From Verticillium longisporum (taxonomy: Eukaryota; Ascomycota; Sordariomycetes; Glomerellales; Plectosphaerellaceae): 64,000 bases of DNA. The translations under genes and the position numbers were made by a program. Shown one piece after another: positions 59,034 through 64,000 of this stretch. Within the stretch, counting starts at the first letter, position 1. Every line of letters begins with the position of its first letter. Below the pieces are notes generated by a model that worked only from the letters and a program-made list of their open reading frames with translations, was not told the origin of the DNA and ran no database searches. The DNA is taken from the NCBI GenBank assembly GCA_019188255.1, contig JAETXT010000007.1:4588001-4652000 (forward strand), in the 5' to 3' direction.

Positions 59034-61013
59034 CCTGACGACTGCCTTTCGCGTCTTGAGCTCTCTGGAACGCATCTTAGCACGAGGGATAGAAGGGAAG
59101 GTGGCGAGAAAATGAGCGTCGTGGAAGCTGGCGGTGGCAGCAACAGCAGCAGATAATGTACACGGCAAACGATATCTCAAGGTGGCTCCGATACAACTAC
59201 ACGGGGCATCTTCTTCAGAATGCTGACCTGAAGTCGCGTGCAAGGAAGTGGCGGGGTGAAGGTAGAGATGGAAGACAGCTCAGACGGCAGACAGCTCAGA
59301 GGCGGGGTGGAGGGAAGCAAAGTCTCGACTAAGGACTGACCTGGGTTTTGATTATGAATGCAGCTGGGCCCTAGCGATGTACAGCTGGCGGTAGAAGAGG
59401 GGAACGGGAACCGAAAGGGGGGAGCAATGCTAGCTGTATCTGCTATGTATCCTGCAGGATGAAAGCACGGAAGAAGCGGTGGCAGCAGCAATAGCAGCAA
59501 CAGCAGCAACAGCACCAGCACCAGCATCAGCGGTGCAGGACGTTGGGACGGGTGCTCGCTCGCTCGGTGGCCGTGTCTGGTCTGGTGTGCGGTCCTTGTG
59601 TCGTGGGGATGACGGGGTCGGACGGTCGTTCAATGGGAGTGAGTGGGGGAGAGGGACAAAGAGGATCTGCGAGGAGGTTCGCGGGTTCAAGAAGGGCGAA
59701 AAGTGCAGGCAGTCTGCTGGTTGGAGGGTCGGTGCAGGAGTGTCGTGGCTCGAATGCCAGCTTGTTGTTGCTGCAGCAGGTCGACGAGGTAGGTCCAATG
59801 ATGAGGGGAAGAGGTTGAATGCCCGATGGGCTCCCAATGGGCCAAGGTGTAAAAGGTGGCCGTCGTCTGGTCGGAAGTTGTGTGGCCTGGACCTCGCCTG
59901 GCTAGACCAGTGAGAAAAGCGGAGGGAGGTGAGGAGAAGTTGAAGCAGAAGCAGACATCTGACCGATCAGCCGGACCAGGAGGGGGTGGAAGAGAAGACC
60001 AGAAGTGAATTGGGCCTCAAGGCGGTCTGCAGTCTGCAGCTGTTGCAGTAGACCAGAGGCGTGACCGCTGCAGCTTGGAGGGGCCGCTACTCCCGTCTGT
60101 CCAACAGAAACCGTCCGAGCTGCGAGGGTTCAACCGCGGCGGTTCGTCCGATGCGGAGGCCCGATCATGGCAATGGGCTGGTGGGCGACAACGCGCAAGT
60201 TGATGGGGTATTTGACCAGAAGGCGAGCCATCTTTTCGCTTGCCGTGGCTGGTAGCCACCCATTGATGCCAGTTTGATGAGTTGGGTACCCTCCGGGAGG
60301 GCCTCCGGGTAGGGAGGCTTGGAAGCACCCCAGAGTCATTGATTTCCTCCTTGGATGCAAGTAAGCCGAGGGCAGAAAGAAGCGAATCGTCAATCGTCGA
60401 GCTCTGGGGTCAATCGTGCTGTCGTCGCTAAAAAGAGGGCTGCCATCATCATCATGCATGCTCATCATGGCCGCCCTACCTCATGGTGCTGGTGCCACCA
60501 TGAAGACGGCTGCCAGTCGCTGCTGTTCCTGTTTCATCCATCCATCTCTTTCCTGTCGGGGGTGTCTTGCCCAGCGCACTGTGACGAATGATGGAACAAT
60601 GAGGTACGGCGATGCAGATGCAAAGAGCGGCATTTCTTGCGAGCGTGTAGAGAGGGTAGATGTAGGTCGGAAGAAGGTATTCAATCCTCCTGTGCACGAG
60701 ATGTCGGCCAAGGCCTTCGATTGGAGGCAGGTCCTGCTGCCTGCGCGTCTGGGGCGCGCCCTCCTTGTCTTCCCATCCTGCCTGCCTTCTCACCCTCCAT
60801 TCAGACTGAGCCTGAATCAGATGACTAAGTGCCCAACGTCAGCCTTGTCTTCTTACTACTACTACCGTACCTAGGTAGGTAAGGCAGTGGACCATTTTCG
60901 AGGAAGATTCAATTCAGTTTTCACATGTGCATAAGATATGATAACCCGTCGCTCATCAAACTCCAAAAACTCCCCGTCTCGTCATTGGCCGCCATCACCA
61001 TGAAGAGCATCAA
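59034..61013. other. Intergenic, upstream of the Cys-cluster gene
   Basis: 2 kb containing the promoter of the minus-strand gene and the 3' flank of IML1. A CAGCAACAG-type imperfect trinucleotide stretch lies at 59479-59532. Chance frames are present but none has a domain. Confidence 0.45.
59479..59532 (+). repeat. CAG/CAACAG-type imperfect microsatellite
   Basis: Mixed GCAGCA/ACAGCA/CCAGCA trinucleotide repeat, non-coding, about 450 bases upstream of the Cys-cluster gene start. Confidence 0.75.
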
Positions 61014-64000
61014 CTAGCCCCCTTTCCCATCCTTCAAGGAACCGCCCCCTTCTGACCTCGCGCCCTCTTGCGCCTGTTGCACCTGCTGCAGCTGCGCCTG
61101 AACGCTCCCTCTCCGCAGGAAGCTCACGCCCGTCAGCACGGGGCTGCTCATCATACCCATGGCCGTCGTCGCTGTCGTCGACGCCCTCAGCGCGCCGGGA
61201 CCAGGGCTCGGACTACTGAAGTCCCGCATCTCGCCGAGCATTCGCTCCGGCAGGCCAAGGCTCGGGATGCTGGCCTCCGGCACGGCCTCGAGCCCGCCAG
61301 CACCCTGGTGACCGAGCACGTTGGCCGGTGTCGTCATGGGCGAGCGCGCATCGCGCGACTTCTCAAGCACCTCCTTGTAGAAGGCCTCGAGGGCCGACGC
61401 ATCCCCGCAGAACGACTCAAAGTCGTCCTTGACGAGCGACGGTTCGCTGAGGTGGGAGGGCTTCGGCATGCTGGGGTTCAGGCTGCCAGGGAATGTGCTG
61501 TGTGCAGATGACGAGTAATCCGCGGCTCTCATCGCCGGGGACGGCGCGAAGAGGGCTGGTTTGACCTGCGGGGAGGCCGTCGGACCTGGTTCGGGAACGC
61601 CAAACGGTGTGTACGACCCCATCGACACAAACCGACCGCTGCCGCCGCCGCCTCGCTCCATCGGGACGGGGAGGGAGGTACCGCCGCTTCCGCCGTACGA
61701 ATCGCGAGCGTCCTTGATCTCCTTTTCGCGAGCCGCCGTGGCCCGCTCACTGAACAAGCGGTTGGCCAGGATGATAAAGTGTCCCTCATCTGTGACTTCG
61801 GCAAGCAGGACGCCGGAGCGGTGGATGTACTGCGTATACTTGAAATCGGGCTTGCCCCAGGAGTAGCTCACGTCAACATTAGGGGGGTAGTTTGACGCCG
61901 CCTCTACGTCGAGCACAAAGTCGAACTTCTTGAGAATGGCCGCGTGGTAGGGGTGCTTGCCGGGAGACGTTTGGGCCGTGAACGACGTGGGATCGTAAAA
62001 CGTCGAAGGCTGCTGCGCCGGCGGTGGTATGGCGAGCTTGATAGTGTACGGCCGGCGGAAGGGGTTCGTGTCGGTGATCGTGCAAGCCTCCCTGATGGGG
62101 ACCTCGACGAGTCGCAGACCGTAGTTTGCTGCCTCCCTGGCCCAGCCCTCCACCGCGTCCTCGATCAGCTTGGCCGTAACGTTCAGCCAGTCCAGGCGAA
62201 TGTGATAGCAGTTGTCTGGGTTGTGAAGTCGATCATAGTGCAAATCGATCCTCTCGGGCCGATAGGAGCGTTTGCGGTGGTCCACGTCATACTTCACGAC
62301 CTTGCTCAAAACCACTCTCGGCCTCTTCTTGGAATTGAAGAGATTTGCCATGGTCGGCGTCGTGGCGCCCGAAACGGGCGAGTGCTCTTCGTGCAGCGAC
62401 GTCGGGCGAGAGTAGCCTGCGCGGGGCGAATCCTTGGGCGTGTGCTCGGCCATGGGCGTGGCAGGCACCGGACCGTCTCGTTTACGCGAGTTGAACCAGC
62501 TCGGCGGTAGGGGTTTGGCATGATCGCCCGAGATCTGGTAAAAGTACTGCCCATCTCTGAAGGGATGGCGCTTCTCCACGTGGATGAAAAGCCCCCTGTT
62601 TTTCTCCTTCCTAAACTCTTCCTTCTCTTTGTCTTCGGTCCTGTCATACTTTGTCACCATGAGCATGTTTCCCAGCTGCTCCGCCTCGTCCCGATTTTCG
62701 AGGTCTTCAAAGTTGTCGAGCAGCCAGGTCGTCATGTCCGACCCGATGAAGCAGTTGTAATGCAGTCGCAAGTGCCAGCGCCGATTCTGGAGCTTGACGC
62801 CTCCATTTTCCTCTGGCTGCTGGATCGCTTCCGCAAGAGCGGCGATGTTCAAATTTGATTTGCGGAACCGCTCTCGGTTGGATACCAGCTGGCCCTTTCG
62901 GTTTCCTTCCAAGCCCTCGAGAAGAGGAAGCGAATCCACCTCGGCAGCGATGACCGCAGAGGCATCTTCCGTCTTGTACACAATGTCCAAAGGGTTCGGG
63001 TCGCGCTGCTTCCTGGGACCTGTCTGAAATCGGCGCTCGGAAGGCGAGATGTATCGGTACTTTTGCCACTGGAGGGACAGTCGCCTGATGCCTTCGAGCC
63101 GGACCTCTTCCGGGTTGTCGCCAGACTGGTTCCTCGGCACGGACGTGTTGCGTGGCAACATGGGGATCAACACGAACCTCGCCCGCCAGAACCGCAGGCT
63201 CTCCGTGAGCTCGTCATTGTGACCGGCGAGGTACGAGTCAATGTAGTTCCAGTTTCTCTCGGGCTTGGGCGTCAGAATGTCAATCTCCTGCGTCCGGTAG
63301 TTGACATCCAACAGTGTGCGGATCGCTGGCTTGTACATCGCGCCGAGCGCGAATGGGAGCAAGGCCGATTCGGTCGGCTTGCGTACAAAGATGTTGATCT
63401 CGACTTCTGCCCCGTTGACGCACGAAAGCTGATGAATGGTGTTCCCGACAGACATGAAGACGCTAGTGCCGTCCTCCATGGCCTGGTCGCGCGAGAAGAT
63501 ATCCGCAATCTTCATCTGCTTCTGGCCAAACGCCCGGGCGACGGCAGGTCCAATGACCAGTTGGAAGCCTTGTGAGAACCTCAGGCTGATGAGCTCTCGG
63601 ATGAACTCTTCGCGCGACTTGGGCTCTTCGGCAAGCTCATCATCCGCGTTCTGGGCAATATTGTACGGCTGGCGCTGGTATTCGGCATCGAATTGCGCCT
63701 TGGTGGGGAAATACTCGGTCGTCAGTGGCACCGCAGCGGGACAGCAGAGCGCCTTCCACTTCATCACTTTCATCTCAGACGTTTTCGGGAAGACGTGCTG
63801 CCAGCGACTGTAGAGAACAGTGTCGTCCACCTTCTTTGTATCCGGGTTGGAAGGGTTCAGCAACGTCAGCCAGGGCGTGACGGCGGTGGTAGGGGAGAGC
63901 GTGGTAGGCGACTCAGGGACCCGGAGCTTGTTGTTGAACCTCCTGTCGTTGTCTTCCTGTCTCAACGCCGACGAGAACTGCTGGTCTCGATCTTCCTGCA
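61014..64000 (-). CDS. IML1: Iml1 (SEACIT/GATOR1 subunit), C-terminal part (partial)
   Basis: The frame is open from the window edge to the stop at 61014, 994 residues, and the 5' part lies beyond 64000. Iml1/DEPDC5 features are [70 protein letters not shown], and a DEP domain near 62760-62640 ([20 protein letters not shown]). The C-terminal domain shows [24 protein letters not shown] sequence with [20 protein letters not shown], and [20 protein letters not shown]. Known role: Iml1 is the GTPase-activating subunit for Gtr1 (Rag) at the vacuole, reducing TORC1 signalling on nitrogen shortage. The tail is Ser/Pro-rich and variable. No intron is needed in the visible part. Confidence 0.93.
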   Translation of the reverse strand, partial: QEDRDQQFSSALRQEDNDRRFNNKLRVPESPTTLSPTTAVTPWLTLLNPSNPDTKKVDDTVLYSRWQHVFPKTSEMKVMKWKALCCPAAVPLTTEYFPTKAQFDAEYQRQPYNIAQNADDELAEEPKSREEFIRELISLRFSQGFQLVIGPAVARAFGQKQMKIADIFSRDQAMEDGTSVFMSVGNTIHQLSCVNGAEVEINIFVRKPTESALLPFALGAMYKPAIRTLLDVNYRTQEIDILTPKPERNWNYIDSYLAGHNDELTESLRFWRARFVLIPMLPRNTSVPRNQSGDNPEEVRLEGIRRLSLQWQKYRYISPSERRFQTGPRKQRDPNPLDIVYKTEDASAVIAAEVDSLPLLEGLEGNRKGQLVSNRERFRKSNLNIAALAEAIQQPEENGGVKLQNRRWHLRLHYNCFIGSDMTTWLLDNFEDLENRDEAEQLGNMLMVTKYDRTEDKEKEEFRKEKNRGLFIHVEKRHPFRDGQYFYQISGDHAKPLPPSWFNSRKRDGPVPATPMAEHTPKDSPRAGYSRPTSLHEEHSPVSGATTPTMANLFNSKKRPRVVLSKVVKYDVDHRKRSYRPERIDLHYDRLHNPDNCYHIRLDWLNVTAKLIEDAVEGWAREAANYGLRLVEVPIREACTITDTNPFRRPYTIKLAIPPPAQQPSTFYDPTSFTAQTSPGKHPYHAAILKKFDFVLDVEAASNYPPNVDVSYSWGKPDFKYTQYIHRSGVLLAEVTDEGHFIILANRLFSERATAAREKEIKDARDSYGGSGGTSLPVPMERGGGGSGRFVSMGSYTPFGVPEPGPTASPQVKPALFAPSPAMRAADYSSSAHSTFPGSLNPSMPKPSHLSEPSLVKDDFESFCGDASALEAFYKEVLEKSRDARSPMTTPANVLGHQGAGGLEAVPEASIPSLGLPERMLGEMRDFSSPSPGPGALRASTTATTAMGMMSSPVLTGVSFLRRGSVQAQLQQVQQAQEGARSEGGGSLKDGKGG

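Noticed and set aside
1..64000. Transposon, biosynthetic cluster, CRISPR or integrated virus
   Set aside because: I saw no transposase, integrase, polymerase, terminal repeats, synthase or repeat-spacer array anywhere in the window.

Overview
The window is nuclear DNA of a filamentous ascomycete. I infer Sordariomycetes, most likely Hypocreales, from gene content and from short introns (about 50-200 nt, GT-AG, with CTRAC-type branch sites). Coding exons are GC-rich and third-position biased, so many antisense reading frames stay open by chance. There is no bacterial-type operon, rRNA, tRNA or CRISPR array that I can support.

Layout. 1-10 kb is gene-dense: the 3' end of a CSC1/OSCA-type channel, a small DUF427 protein, the divergent pair HGH1 (-) / ENP1-bystin (+), an unrecognised Ser-rich protein, and CDC73 of the Paf1 complex. 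9.8-22.6 kb has no supportable gene and ends at flbA, an RGS regulator of G-protein signalling and conidiation. 26.6-35.5 kb holds a secreted Cys/His repeat protein (CCG-6-like N terminus), a DUF7053 protein (-), ORC4 with a PHD finger (-), and a multi-exon membrane protein (-). 37.4-44.9 kb holds TRM4/NCL1 (tRNA m5C methyltransferase) and tubulin cofactor D, both +. 45-50.5 kb is a second gene-poor stretch. 50.5-64 kb holds a rhodopsin-like membrane protein, the divergent pair RPB5 (-) / BFR1 (+), an unrecognised Cys-containing protein (-), and the C-terminal two thirds or less of IML1 (-), which runs off the end.

The genes are mostly unrelated housekeeping functions: ribosome biogenesis, eEF2 folding, transcription, replication licensing, tRNA modification, tubulin folding and TORC1 control. 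FlbA and the secreted repeat protein are the development- or surface-related ones. I see no gene cluster acting as one pathway.

Two window-wide signals stand out. First, at least six otherwise well-conserved genes are interrupted by single-base frame shifts, and nearly all map to runs of C or G. This looks more like consensus error than biology, and it affects how the genes should be modelled. Second, the palindrome TACATGTA occurs about eleven times and, by my reading, only in the two gene-poor stretches. I did not find a convincing new multi-gene system. The best novelty candidates are the Cys/His repeat surface protein, the TACATGTA element, and the long leader region of flbA.
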